Source: Dechloromonas denitrificans | GTDB taxonomy: Bacteria > Pseudomonadota > Gammaproteobacteria > Burkholderiales > Rhodocyclaceae | NCBI RefSeq assembly: GCF_020510665.1 | Contig: NZ_CP075187.1 | Coordinates: 2,983,001-3,047,000 of the forward strand | Direction of reading: 5' to 3' | Length of the DNA stretch: 64,000 nucleotides | Part shown: piece after piece, positions 17,554-26,735 of the stretch | Layout of the letters: the number at the start of each line of letters is the position of its first letter | Numbering within the stretch: the stretch's first letter is position 1 | The notes under the pieces: model-generated | What the model saw: only the letters and a program-made list of their open reading frames with translations | Told to the model about the DNA's origin: nothing | Databases searched by the model: none | Translations under genes and position numbers: made by a program

Positions 17554-18054
17554 TTAATCGAAAAATGTACGCGCCGCTTCGAAACGCTGGGCGTAGTAGT
17601 TGTCGCTCAACCGATCGATGCGGACCCGGCCATTGGTCGATGGCGCATGGACGAAGCGGGCGTCGCCGATATATACCCCGACATGGGAGAAGGGACGATT
17701 GCGCGTATTGAAGAAGACCAAGTCGCCGGGACGCAGCACGCTACGCTCGATCGGGCGGCCCTTGCGGGCGATATCGGAAGCACTGCCTTGCACTTTCAGG
17801 CCGGTGGCCTGGCCGTAGATGTAGCTGACCATGCCACTGCAATCCAGCCCGGCTTCCGGATTTTTACCGCCGAAGCGGTAACCGGTGTCGATCAGGCCAA
17901 GCGCGTAGAGTGCGATCTCGTTGCCCTTCTCGCTGACCGGCCGGGGCGCTTGCGTTATAGTTTCTGTCGACGCAACAGGACGCGGTGCCGGACTGCCACA
18001 GGCAGCCAGCAGAATGAGCGGAACGAGAAGACAAATCGGGGAAAGCCAGCGCAT
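17554..18054 (-). CDS. NlpC/P60 peptidoglycan hydrolase lipoprotein
   Basis: A 166-residue lipoprotein; the signal peptide ends in LLAAC with the lipidated Cys at residue 19. The C-terminal NlpC/P60 domain has the catalytic Cys72 (DCSG), His124 (FSHVGVYIG) and a third polar residue His136 in FVHAPS. Family members cut the D-Glu-meso-diaminopimelate bond or related cell-wall peptides. Lipid anchoring suggests action at the outer or inner membrane face. Stands alone between tRNA-Arg and gabD. Confidence 0.92.
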   Translation of the reverse strand: MRWLSPICLLVPLILLAACGSPAPRPVASTETITQAPRPVSEKGNEIALYALGLIDTGYRFGGKNPEAGLDCSGMVSYIYGQATGLKVQGSASDIARKGRPIERSVLRPGDLVFFNTRNRPFSHVGVYIGDARFVHAPSTNGRVRIDRLSDNYYAQRFEAARTFFD

Positions 18055-18117
18055 TGAGTTAAAGCTTTTTCTGCAAACAAACTACAAGTTACAGTTTTTA
18101 CAGGATTTTTCAAGACC

Positions 18118-19569
18118 ATGAACCTCAAGAATACAGATTTGCTGCGGTCGACCAATCTGATCGGCGGAAAATGGGTGGGCGCTGACGATGGCGCGACACT
18201 AACCGTGCTCAATCCCGGCACCGGCGCGGTACTCGGCCAAGTGCCGTGTTGCAGCGCGACGGAGACGCGCCGTGCAATCGAAGCGGCCGATGCCGCCTGG
18301 CCGGCCTGGCGCGCCCTCACCGCACGCCGCCGCGCCCAGTTGCTGCAAGCCTGGTTCAAGCTGATTCTCGACAACACCGACGATCTCGCCCAACTGGTCA
18401 CCGCCGAAGGCGGCAAGCCGCTGGCCGAGGCCAAGGGTGAGGTAATTTATGGCGCGTCCTTCGTCGAATGGTTCGCCGAGGAGGCCAAGCGCACTTACGG
18501 CGAGAGCATCCCCAGCCCGATGGCCGACAAGCGCCTGCTGGTCATCAAACAGCCGATTGGGGTTTGTGCGGCCATCACGCCGTGGAATTTCCCGCTGGCG
18601 ATGATCACTCGCAAGGTCGCACCGGCCCTCGCTGCCGGTTGCCCGGTGATCGTCAAGCCGGCTGAAGCAACGCCGCTGACGGCGCTGGCGCTGGCTGTGC
18701 TGGCCGAACAGGCCGGCTTCCCGCCGGGCGTATTCAATGTCGTGACCGGCAAGCCGGCCGAAGTGGGCGGCGAACTGACTGCCAACCCAATCGTGCGCAA
18801 GCTGTCGTTCACCGGTTCGACCGGCGTCGGCCGCCTGCTGATGGCGCAGTGTGCGCCGACGGTAAAGAAAGTCTCGCTCGAACTGGGCGGCAATGCGCCG
18901 TTCATCGTTTTCGACGACGCCAACGTCGATGCTGCGGTCAACGGTGCGCTAACCGCCAAATATCGCAACAACGGCCAGACCTGCGTGTGCGTCAATCGCT
19001 TCCTGATCCAATCGGGCATTTACGAAGAATTCGCCCACAAATTTGCCGCCAAGGTTGCCGAAATGAAGATTGGCGTCGGCACGGAAGCCGGCGTCACACT
19101 GGGCCCATTGATCAATGCCGCCGGCCTGAACAAGGTGGCGTCGCATGTCGGCGATGCGGTCGACAAGGGCGCCCGCCTACTTTGCGGCGGCAAGCCGCAT
19201 GCCTTGGGCGGCAACTTCTTCGAGCCGACGGTGCTGGCCGACGTGACCACCGAGATGAAAGTCGCGCGTGAAGAAACCTTCGGGCCGCTCGCCGCGCTGT
19301 TCCGCTTCGATACGGAAGCACAGGCTGTGGCGATGGCCAACGATACCGAGTTCGGTCTGGCCGCCTACTTCTACACGGCCGACATGGGACGCTGCTGGCG
19401 CCTCGGCGAGGCGCTGGAATACGGCATGGTCGGCATCAACACCGGCATGATCTCGAATGAAGTGGCGCCGTTTGGCGGCATCAAGCAATCCGGCATCGGC
19501 CGCGAAGGCTCGAAGTACGGCATCGAGGATTATCTCGAAGTGAAATACCTGTGCTTCGACACCAACTAA
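18118..19569 (+). CDS. gabD: Succinate-semialdehyde dehydrogenase
   Basis: Aldehyde dehydrogenase of 483 residues, oxidising succinate semialdehyde to succinate. The catalytic Cys289 lies in GQTCVCVNRF, with the C-x-C pattern typical of the NADP-dependent GabD type. The LELGGNAPFIVF motif supplies the general base Glu, and TPWNFPLAMITRK forms part of the cofactor site. The last residues (YLEVKYLCFD) match the family. No gabT is adjacent, so it may act in other semialdehyde routes. Confidence 0.92.
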   Translation: MNLKNTDLLRSTNLIGGKWVGADDGATLTVLNPGTGAVLGQVPCCSATETRRAIEAADAAWPAWRALTARRRAQLLQAWFKLILDNTDDLAQLVTAEGGKPLAEAKGEVIYGASFVEWFAEEAKRTYGESIPSPMADKRLLVIKQPIGVCAAITPWNFPLAMITRKVAPALAAGCPVIVKPAEATPLTALALAVLAEQAGFPPGVFNVVTGKPAEVGGELTANPIVRKLSFTGSTGVGRLLMAQCAPTVKKVSLELGGNAPFIVFDDANVDAAVNGALTAKYRNNGQTCVCVNRFLIQSGIYEEFAHKFAAKVAEMKIGVGTEAGVTLGPLINAAGLNKVASHVGDAVDKGARLLCGGKPHALGGNFFEPTVLADVTTEMKVAREETFGPLAALFRFDTEAQAVAMANDTEFGLAAYFYTADMGRCWRLGEALEYGMVGINTGMISNEVAPFGGIKQSGIGREGSKYGIEDYLEVKYLCFDTN

Positions 19570-19573
19570 GCGC

Positions 19574-20224
19574 ATGGCCAAGCTGATCGTCGTTGCGGCA
19601 CTGCTCTTGCTCCTCTTCCTGCTCTGGCGGAGATGGGGCCGGCAGCGCCGTGCGGCGTTCATCGAACGCTATCGATACGCGCGCATTCTTGATGCACGAC
19701 TGGCCGTCAAACGCCCTGAACTGAGTTCGGAACAGCGAGCTGAGGTGTTCCTCGGCCTCGGCGATTATTTCCAGTTATGCCGCATGGCCCGGGGCGACAT
19801 GGTCGCCATGCCTTCGCAGGTGGTCGACGATGCCTGGCACGAATTCATCCTGTTCACCCGGTATTACGAGCGGTTTTGCCGGCTGGCATTCGGCCGCTTC
19901 CTGCACCACACCCCGGCGGAAGCGATGGCCGGCCCGACGCACGCGACGGATGGCATCAAACGGGCCTGGCGACTGGCTTGCCGACTGGAAAAAATCGACC
20001 CGAAAAACCCGGATCGCCTGCCCCGGATTTTTGCCATGGATGCCGCCCTCGGCATTGCCGGCGGTTTCATTTACCACCTCGACTGCCTGTCCGCACCGCA
20101 GGGCGATAGCTATTGCGCCAGCCATATCGGCTGCTCCGGCAGCAAAGGCGGCGGTGGGTGTGGTGGTGGTGGCTGCTCGAGCGATTCCGGCGGCGATGGC
20201 GGTGGTGGCTGTGGCGGAGACTAG
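19574..20224 (+). CDS. GRDP-like membrane protein with Gly/Cys-rich tail
   Basis: A 216-residue protein four bases after gabD. It opens with a membrane helix (about 3-19), followed by basic residues. Residues about 75-105 carry the VVDDAWHEFILFTRYYERFC pattern of the glycine-rich-domain-protein-like family. The last ~40 residues are a low-complexity tail of Gly, Cys and Ser (CGGGGC, GGGGCGGD), which may bind metal or form disulfides. It converges with the DUF4178 module, its stop being six bases from the end of the 48-residue gene. Function not known. Confidence 0.75.
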   Translation: MAKLIVVAALLLLLFLLWRRWGRQRRAAFIERYRYARILDARLAVKRPELSSEQRAEVFLGLGDYFQLCRMARGDMVAMPSQVVDDAWHEFILFTRYYERFCRLAFGRFLHHTPAEAMAGPTHATDGIKRAWRLACRLEKIDPKNPDRLPRIFAMDAALGIAGGFIYHLDCLSAPQGDSYCASHIGCSGSKGGGGCGGGGCSSDSGGDGGGGCGGD

Positions 20225-20230
20225 CCGGCG

Positions 20231-20377
20231 CTACTTGTGATAAACCCGGCCACTGCTGCCGGAGCGTCCAGAGCCGGAATTGGCCACATCATCGAACATA
20301 TTCCAGCCTTGCCACTGAACATAGGTGAACAGGGCAAGAGCAAGGACGCCGGCGGCGAGATTGAAATGTTTGAACAT
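20231..20377 (-). CDS. 48-residue single-span membrane protein
   Basis: A small gene whose ATG (20377-20375) overlaps the TGA of the DUF4178 gene as TGATG, pointing to translational coupling. The product has one hydrophobic helix (LAAGVLALALFTYVQW, residues about 6-21) and a Gly/Ser-rich end. It is probably the last gene of the DUF350-SPFH-DUF4178 operon. No family recognised. Confidence 0.6.
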   Translation of the reverse strand: MFKHFNLAAGVLALALFTYVQWQGWNMFDDVANSGSGRSGSSGRVYHK

Positions 20378-22311
20378 CAGTCGTCCGAATCCGAATCGCC
20401 GCTGACCGGCGGCGCATGATCGCTCTCCGCCCAGCGCCGGGCCTCGAAAGCGGCATGCCGCAAGTGGCTGAAAATCGGGAAGATGGCCAAAAAGACCAGC
20501 GCCAGGAAAAAGTTGGACCACCCGGCCCCGCCACGCCAGACCTCCAGCGTATCGCTGATCTGGGCCGGCTTTTCGGGGGCAAGATCGGGGTCGACCGTCA
20601 GATAGTAGGTGCCGGCAGGAATATCGAGAAACACGACTTCATCGTTGCGCCGCCCTTCCGACCAATTTTCGCCGCCATCATGGCCCCAGTAATAAGCCAG
20701 TTCACGCGTCACCGGCCAGGCCATGCCGGTCGTCTTGTTGATCAGCACCAACTCAAGCCCAAGCCAGTTGTTATCGAGCGACGTATTGTTATGTACCGTC
20801 AGTTTGTTGCTGCGCCCGCGGACTTCGAACTCCCGGGTTTGCAGCGTGCTTTCGGCCATGTACGGAAAAAAGAGCAACTCTTGCCGGAGCAGCAGCTTGC
20901 CGCCGCCCAGGGCGACGAACAGCAGTTGCACCAGTAGCAGCAAACCGGCCAGTTTCCAGAACAGACGGCAAGCATGACGATGCGTTTCGGCCCAGGGATT
21001 CGGTTGATTGGCAAAGACGCCCAGCGGCTCGGGCAATGGTTTTTTCAAATTGAACGCTGCCGCCAGGTCGACCGCAGCAATGTAGCGGCCGCGCGACCAG
21101 GTTTGTTCCTGCGGGCTGCGCTCAACGGAAAGCAGCAGGGGCGGTGCGACATAATCGATCACACGCACGGCATCGCCAAGCTTGACGCGCCAGTTGAACT
21201 CCCCCGAAACCTGCACCACCGTGGCTGACTGGGTGGTCGAATAATGGCGGTAGACCTCACCGCCGTAACGCACTTCGCCGATTTCGATGGCGCCGCTCTT
21301 TTTCGGCACGTCGGACAGGACATCCACCACATTCCAATGGCCGTTGTACTCGGTCAACCAACGGTAGCTGCCAGTTTCGGCCGCCAGCAGGTATTCGCGC
21401 CAACAGTAGGTGACACCCTCGCTTTTCGTTTGCCGGACCAGGCAGCCAATCACTTCGACGGATTTTTCTTCGAGCCGGCCTTGGCTGCCGAGCGGCAGGC
21501 GCAGCATGTATTGCTCGGCACGATTGCCTTGCGCCTTGGACAACAACTGGTAATTCTTGTCCGCCGTATTGACCACCGCCCCACAGGAAACACAGCCAAC
21601 GGCGAGAATTTCCCGGCTTCTGGCCGACATCGGCGCACCGCAGGAAGGACAACGAAAAACGCGGACTTCAACAGTCTTTTCCGGAACGGCCATCGCCGTG
21701 CGCAGATTGCTCAGTTGCAGCGCCTTGAACTCAACCGCCTCACCCGTGAACAGCAGCGGCGGTGTTTCGGAATAATCGAGCGTCGCGAAATTGGCCCCGT
21801 TACGCAGGTCGACCGTAGCCACCGGATAGCCTGCCCCGACCCGGAACGGCAACTCGCCCTGGCCGGCAATGCACTCGGCCTGCTCGATATTGCTCACCGT
21901 CCACGGCTGGCTGGCCAAGGCAAATCGCTGGCCGACCTTCAGATCATCGAGCGGCGGTAGCGGCTCCTGGACCGGCTGCACAAAAGTAAGCACATACTCA
22001 CCGCTCGCCTCCGACAACCAGCCGGTACGCATGTCATCGAAGAGCAGATGCCACTCGTTCCACAAGCCCTGGCTGTATTTAAGCTGGATGCGTCCGATCA
22101 GCGCGAAATGCACACCCTGGTAACGCCCTTCCGTGCCCAACTGCAACGGCGAACGATCCTCGGCCAACGCCGCCATCTTGCCGATATCTTCCAGCGCCTG
22201 ATCGTGCCGGACCAGCGTGCTCTGGCAGTATTCGCAGACGGCAAAGATCGAGGCGGCCGATTTGAAAACAACCGGCGCGCCGCAGGAAGGGCAGGAGGCA
22301 GCTAAAGCCAC
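20377..22311 (-). CDS. DUF4178 zinc-ribbon membrane protein
   Basis: A 644-residue protein starting at GTG (22311), ten bases after the SPFH stop. It has an N-terminal zinc ribbon (CPSCGAP near residue 8 and CEYC near 27), a DUF4178-type beta domain, a second ribbon (CPSCGAP near 219 and CVSC near 237), another DUF4178-like unit, a membrane helix around 460-485 and a second near 605-620, with an acidic end. DUF4178 proteins are known only from neighbourhoods with DUF350, SPFH and polyamine-type genes. Biochemical role unknown. Confidence 0.85.
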   Translation of the reverse strand: MALAASCPSCGAPVVFKSAASIFAVCEYCQSTLVRHDQALEDIGKMAALAEDRSPLQLGTEGRYQGVHFALIGRIQLKYSQGLWNEWHLLFDDMRTGWLSEASGEYVLTFVQPVQEPLPPLDDLKVGQRFALASQPWTVSNIEQAECIAGQGELPFRVGAGYPVATVDLRNGANFATLDYSETPPLLFTGEAVEFKALQLSNLRTAMAVPEKTVEVRVFRCPSCGAPMSARSREILAVGCVSCGAVVNTADKNYQLLSKAQGNRAEQYMLRLPLGSQGRLEEKSVEVIGCLVRQTKSEGVTYCWREYLLAAETGSYRWLTEYNGHWNVVDVLSDVPKKSGAIEIGEVRYGGEVYRHYSTTQSATVVQVSGEFNWRVKLGDAVRVIDYVAPPLLLSVERSPQEQTWSRGRYIAAVDLAAAFNLKKPLPEPLGVFANQPNPWAETHRHACRLFWKLAGLLLLVQLLFVALGGGKLLLRQELLFFPYMAESTLQTREFEVRGRSNKLTVHNNTSLDNNWLGLELVLINKTTGMAWPVTRELAYYWGHDGGENWSEGRRNDEVVFLDIPAGTYYLTVDPDLAPEKPAQISDTLEVWRGGAGWSNFFLALVFLAIFPIFSHLRHAAFEARRWAESDHAPPVSGDSDSDD

Positions 22312-22321
22312 GATGCCGCGG

Positions 22322-23323
22322 TCAACTCAGTTTTTTGAGCAATTCTGCTTTTTTGGCATCGAACTCAGCCTGACTGAGAATGCCCTTTTCGACCAGCGCA
22401 TGCAGCTTCTCCAGCGTTGCGACAATCTCGTCCGCTGAAACTGCAGCCGCGACAGCAGGCTGTGCCGCTTGGGCCATGGCCTGGCCCACCACCTGACCGA
22501 AGCCGACCCCCGCCCCGAGACCGACCCCCATCGCGGCAATGCCGCCTTCGTTCTTCGCCGCATCGGGCAGACTGTTGGCTACCTGATACTGGGTAAATCG
22601 CTGCATGTCACCGATCATGTTCATGCCAATTTTCTGATCGAGAATTTTCTGCAGTTCTTCCGGCAGCGACACGTTCTGGACCACCAGCGTATCCAGCGTC
22701 AGGCCGTACTCGGCAAACACCGGGGCCATCTTGAAATGCATCGCCTTGCCGAATTCATCCTGGTTGCCGGCCATGTCGATGAAGGCCACACCGGACTCGC
22801 CGAACAGATCGGTCATCCCGGCGACCATGCTGTTGCGCAACTGGCCTTCGAGTTCGTCGCGGCTATAGTTTGCGCGCGTCCCGGAAATCTTCTGGTAGAA
22901 GGTCTTGGCATCGCTCAAGTGATAACTGTAGATCCCGAAGGCGCGCAGGCGGACGACGCCGAAATCCTTGTCGCGGATGGTAATCGGGTTCGGGGTACCC
23001 CATTTCTGATCAAGCTGGGTGCGCGTCGAGAAGAAATAGACATCCGACTTGAACGGCGACTCAAAGAGCTTGTCCCAGTTCTTCAGGTAGGTCAGGAGCG
23101 GCAGCGTCTGCGTCGTCAGCTTGTACATGCCGGGCGTGAACACGTCGGCGACCGTCCCTTCATTGACGAAGAGCGCCAATTGCGAATCGCGCACCGTCAG
23201 GCTGGCACCGTTCTGGATTTCCATTTCCTGCATCGGGAAACGCCAGGCCAGCGTACCGTCGCTATCCTCGGTCCATTGCAGAATGTCGATAAACTGCTTC
23301 TTGATGAAATCCATCAGGGCCAT
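22322..23323 (-). CDS. SPFH (band-7) protein of the YdjI type with C-terminal SHOCT-like helix
   Basis: About 333 residues from the ATG at 23323, preceded by AGGAG; GTG at 23326 is an alternative. The N-terminal half has the YdjI-type SPFH pattern (LFVNEGTVADVFTPG, KWGTPNPITIRD, LRAFGIYSYHLSD). A Gly/Ala-rich linker follows, then a short C-terminal helical motif (KGILSQAEFDAKKAELLKKL) of the SHOCT kind. In Bacillus subtilis the YdjI protein works with membrane partners and a PspA homologue in envelope stress; here no pspA is adjacent. No membrane helix is seen, so it is probably membrane-peripheral. Confidence 0.88.
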   Translation of the reverse strand: MALMDFIKKQFIDILQWTEDSDGTLAWRFPMQEMEIQNGASLTVRDSQLALFVNEGTVADVFTPGMYKLTTQTLPLLTYLKNWDKLFESPFKSDVYFFSTRTQLDQKWGTPNPITIRDKDFGVVRLRAFGIYSYHLSDAKTFYQKISGTRANYSRDELEGQLRNSMVAGMTDLFGESGVAFIDMAGNQDEFGKAMHFKMAPVFAEYGLTLDTLVVQNVSLPEELQKILDQKIGMNMIGDMQRFTQYQVANSLPDAAKNEGGIAAMGVGLGAGVGFGQVVGQAMAQAAQPAVAAAVSADEIVATLEKLHALVEKGILSQAEFDAKKAELLKKLS

Positions 23324-23340
23324 CACTGTCTCCTATCGGG

Positions 23341-23742
23341 TCAGGCGATACAGCCGGCATTGAGGATGCCGACCGCAATCGAAAGCAAAGCAAGGAAAAT
23401 CCCGGACGCCATGCGCCCCTCGGGAATGTTTTGATTGATCCGCGGCAGCGCAAGGCGCGCGGCGACGAAGACCAGCAGTTGCACCACGCCGGCTACGAGC
23501 CCCCAGCCGATCATGGCATGCAGGTTATGGCTGACGGCGACCGACACGGCCAGCGGTAGCGCAAAACCGATGACGGCACCGCCAAGGCTGATGGCGGCTG
23601 CCTCATTGCCGGCCCGGATCAAGCTGATTTCACGGTAAGGCGTGACCATGACGTAGAGCGCGACAAAGCCGGCCAGCATCGCGGTGGCGGTGGCAAAGTA
23701 AGCGAAGAATGCCGGCAGGCTGTTGATGACCGGATCGAACAT
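23341..23742 (-). CDS. DUF350 (YjfL-type) inner-membrane protein
   Basis: A 133-residue protein with four predicted membrane helices and the repeated two-helix pattern of DUF350: NEAAAISLGGAVIGFALPLA in the first half is followed by a related helix pair. GGGAG-like ribosome site before the ATG. It is the first gene of the four-gene module, 17 bases before the SPFH gene. E. coli YjfL belongs to the same family and lies by a PspA homologue. Activity unknown. Confidence 0.85.
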   Translation of the reverse strand: MFDPVINSLPAFFAYFATATAMLAGFVALYVMVTPYREISLIRAGNEAAAISLGGAVIGFALPLAVSVAVSHNLHAMIGWGLVAGVVQLLVFVAARLALPRINQNIPEGRMASGIFLALLSIAVGILNAGCIA

Positions 23743-23799
23743 GGAATCTCCCGGAGGCTGGGCAAGGACGAACGATTGTCACCGTCATGCCCGATTAAT

Positions 23800-25488
23800 T
23801 CAAGCCGGACGTGCCTGCATCCACTGAATGAATTCGGCCAAGGGCATCGGCCTGGCGTACAGGTAGCCCTGCACCTGATCGCAGCCAAGGCTGCGCAACT
23901 GCTCAAGTTGCGCCGGGTCTTCCACACCTTCGGCCAGCGGCACCATGTCGAGATCATGCGTCAGGTCGATGATGGTCCGGACAACGCGCAGGCTGTCCGG
24001 CGATCGTGCCATGGCGGTAATGAACGAGCGGTCGATCTTGATCTCCCTGAAGGGCAGGTTGACCAGATAACTCAGCGACGAATAGCCCGTTCCGAAATCA
24101 TCCAGCGCCAGGCCGATTCCCAGATCGGAAAGACGTTCCATGACGCTCAGGCAACGAATCTGATCGGCCATCATGGCCGACTCGGTCAACTCGATCATGA
24201 AACGGTCGCCGGGAATCTGCCAGGTTTCAAGACGCTGGGCGATCATGTCGGGCAGATCGGTATCGACCATATCCGCGGCAGTCAGATTGAGCGACAAACG
24301 GACAGGAACGCCTGCCGCCTCCAACTCGGCCGAACTGCGCAAGGCATGGCGAATCAGGCTGTCGGTAAACATCTGCCGCCAGCCGTTTTCTTCGAGCAAT
24401 TCAAGAATAAGCGGCGGAGCGACCCACTCGCCGTTCTCTCGCTGCCAGCGCAACAGCATTTCTGCACCGAAGCAAACGCCGCTATTGATATCTACCTGGG
24501 GCTGCAGGTAAAACTGGAAGCTTTCCTGATGCAGTGCCAGCTTCAGTTCAGCCGCCAGTTCATCATGCTGCTGCCAGTCACAATGCAGGTCCCGGTGATA
24601 CCAGCCGAATCCCTGCCGGGTTCGCGCCAGATCCCAGCGAGCCAGGCGGGCCGCCTGGACCAGGGCATCGGCATCGGCTCCGTGTTCGGGCCCCATGGCT
24701 GCCCCCATCGCAACATCCAGCGCGATGCTGCGGCCACTGATCAAACGGATCGGTTCGGCAAAGCTTTGCTGGATGTGAGCCCCGGCCAGGCTCGGCTGGA
24801 CCATCGACGAAACCCCAGGAAAAACCAGCAGCCACTCTCCTTCACGCCCGGAAAAAACCAGATCCTGAGGACGTAGGCGATGGGCCAGACGCTCGGCAAA
24901 CAAAGCCGGCAAAGTCTGCAATTCACCGGCCGACAGATGGGCGAAGGCATTCCTGTTGATCAGCGAGACCGAGAGCAGCGACACCGGCAACCCCTGCTTC
25001 AATGCCTGATGCAGGTATTGCAGCGCGGCCAGTTCTCCGGGAATGCCGCTTTCGGCCAGTCGAGCCTCCTCATCCAGCTCGACGGTGGCGCTGACAGCCG
25101 CCAGCACGCTGCGCCGGAGGAGTGAGAACAGGTCAACATTGAGCCGGGCCACAAGGCGATCCGTGCCCAGGATCCGGTGCTCGCAAATCTCGACGGCCCG
25201 GTAGAAAAAGGTCATCAATTCGGTCAGGCGGAATCCCCGGCTTGCCTGCTTGTGCCAGGCAGCAAGCCAGTACTTCTGCCAGTCCGGATCGGCCAGAAAA
25301 AGTACCAGGCCGGAAGAAACTTCGATAAATTCCTTGAGAACCGGGTCATTATCGCGTTCAGGCAGCGCCTGGAGCACCGCGTCGCGCCAGATGTCATCGA
25401 GGACCGAAATGGAGCGCAAGGCATCGGTATCAAGACCGAAGGCAAAGAGATCGAGATAACCGGTGCTTTTAGCCGAGGTAGTAGTCAT
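23800..25488 (-). CDS. EAL-domain cyclic-di-GMP phosphodiesterase with degenerate GGDEF
   Basis: About 562 residues from the ATG at 25488, which overlaps the HD-GYP-like gene by 20 bases; ATG 25509 is an alternative. The N-terminal ~145 residues look all-helical and match no domain I can name. A GGDEF-like domain follows, with SGREGEW in place of GGDEF, so it cannot be a cyclase. The EAL domain has EML (Glu at residue 343), [12 protein letters not shown] and the ELTES and AEGVE motifs, so hydrolysis is plausible. The gene pairs with the HD-GYP-like gene upstream. Confidence 0.9.
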   Translation of the reverse strand: MTTTSAKSTGYLDLFAFGLDTDALRSISVLDDIWRDAVLQALPERDNDPVLKEFIEVSSGLVLFLADPDWQKYWLAAWHKQASRGFRLTELMTFFYRAVEICEHRILGTDRLVARLNVDLFSLLRRSVLAAVSATVELDEEARLAESGIPGELAALQYLHQALKQGLPVSLLSVSLINRNAFAHLSAGELQTLPALFAERLAHRLRPQDLVFSGREGEWLLVFPGVSSMVQPSLAGAHIQQSFAEPIRLISGRSIALDVAMGAAMGPEHGADADALVQAARLARWDLARTRQGFGWYHRDLHCDWQQHDELAAELKLALHQESFQFYLQPQVDINSGVCFGAEMLLRWQRENGEWVAPPLILELLEENGWRQMFTDSLIRHALRSSAELEAAGVPVRLSLNLTAADMVDTDLPDMIAQRLETWQIPGDRFMIELTESAMMADQIRCLSVMERLSDLGIGLALDDFGTGYSSLSYLVNLPFREIKIDRSFITAMARSPDSLRVVRTIIDLTHDLDMVPLAEGVEDPAQLEQLRSLGCDQVQGYLYARPMPLAEFIQWMQARPA

Positions 25489-26728
25489 CTTCGGCGATTC
25501 CGTAGGCATCGTGCGGCAAGGCCCGTACGACACGCAAAGCCTTGTGCGCCGGCTCGCGCAGGTCGATCACCTGGTAACCGACCACCTTGTTCTTGTGCTT
25601 GTCGAGCATCAGCAGGACACGAGGACGCGAGCGATGAACACGATTCTGCTGGATGACGACGCCGACTTCGCCATTGCTCAACTCGACCAGCGTACCAATC
25701 GGGTACAAGCCGACGCACTGGACGAACTGCTCCATCAGATTCGGGTTGAACTTGTGGTCGCGCAAGGCATACAGCTCTTCGAGAGCTTCCTGATGCCCCA
25801 AGGCATTGCGATAAGGCTTGTTGCGCAACATCGCACAGAATGAGTCGACCAACCCGGCCATCTCGGCCTCGATGCCGATCTGGTCAAGCATCAGGCCACG
25901 CGGATAACCGCTGCCATCCCAACGTTCGTGATGCCGGGCAATGGTCAGGATGACCTCCTGCGGGATCTCGCTCTGGGTACCGAGAATTTCCAGTGAGCTC
26001 GCCACGTGCGAGCGCACCAGCATCTTTTCATCTTCGGACAGCGGATCGGTTTTGCTCAGCAACTCAGGGGGCAAATTAATCTTGCCGACATCCTGCAACA
26101 TTCCGGCCAAACCCAGTTGCAGCAGTTTGTTGCCTTGCCACCCGATATGCGTCCCTAGCAGCAGCAGGTAAACCGAGACATCCATCGCATGATCGAAACT
26201 GTAGCGATCAACGCGCTTCAGGCGCAGCAACCACATCAATGCGTCCGGATTGCGCTTGAGGCTGCCCGCCATGTCACGAACCCCCTCGCGAATATTGCTC
26301 AGGTCGATTCGTTTTTCACTCAGGACATTCTGGAAAGAAGTTCGCAGGGCGGCCTGCAGATCGTTGAATTTCGGCTCGATGTGAATCAGTTCGCGTCCGA
26401 GATCGGCCCCTTCATGCTCGGTTTCCTGATGATGCAGAAAATCGAGAAAGCGGCGACGCCGGGGAGGAACTTCTTCGTCCGACGGTTTCCGGGCAAACAG
26501 CGGGGGACGCAGAGCTCGATCAAACGCAATTTTTGGCTCGGCATAGTGCTCGCCCAGCGAACGGCTGCGGTCAACATAGACAAAACGGCATTTTTCGCGA
26601 ATCAGCTCGATTTGCTGCGGCGTGGTCAGGACGAAGCCCTGCAACGCAAAAGGGAACTCCGTCCAGGCGCAATCGGGCTCAGCGAAAAACATGCCGATTT
26701 TCAGCTCGGCAACCGAAATTATTTCCAT
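25469..26728 (-). CDS. HD-GYP-like protein with N-terminal DUF3391
   Basis: A 419-residue protein. The first ~130 residues resemble DUF3391. The HD-GYP region has the GYP part intact ([11 protein letters not shown] from residue 266), but the HD dyad itself reads Gln212-Asp213 ([11 protein letters not shown]) where His-Asp is expected. A metal ligand is therefore missing and cyclic-di-GMP hydrolysis is doubtful. It lies between coaX (7-base gap) and the EAL gene (overlap). It may be a sensor or adaptor instead of an enzyme. Confidence 0.88.
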   Translation of the reverse strand: MEIISVAELKIGMFFAEPDCAWTEFPFALQGFVLTTPQQIELIREKCRFVYVDRSRSLGEHYAEPKIAFDRALRPPLFARKPSDEEVPPRRRRFLDFLHHQETEHEGADLGRELIHIEPKFNDLQAALRTSFQNVLSEKRIDLSNIREGVRDMAGSLKRNPDALMWLLRLKRVDRYSFDHAMDVSVYLLLLGTHIGWQGNKLLQLGLAGMLQDVGKINLPPELLSKTDPLSEDEKMLVRSHVASSLEILGTQSEIPQEVILTIARHHERWDGSGYPRGLMLDQIGIEAEMAGLVDSFCAMLRNKPYRNALGHQEALEELYALRDHKFNPNLMEQFVQCVGLYPIGTLVELSNGEVGVVIQQNRVHRSRPRVLLMLDKHKNKVVGYQVIDLREPAHKALRVVRALPHDAYGIAEDDYYLG

Positions 26729-26735
26729 TCTGCAG

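Noticed and set aside
20100..20224. Tandem DNA repeat in the Gly/Cys tail
   Set aside because: Codon-level low complexity within a coding region; not a separate repeat or CRISPR element.
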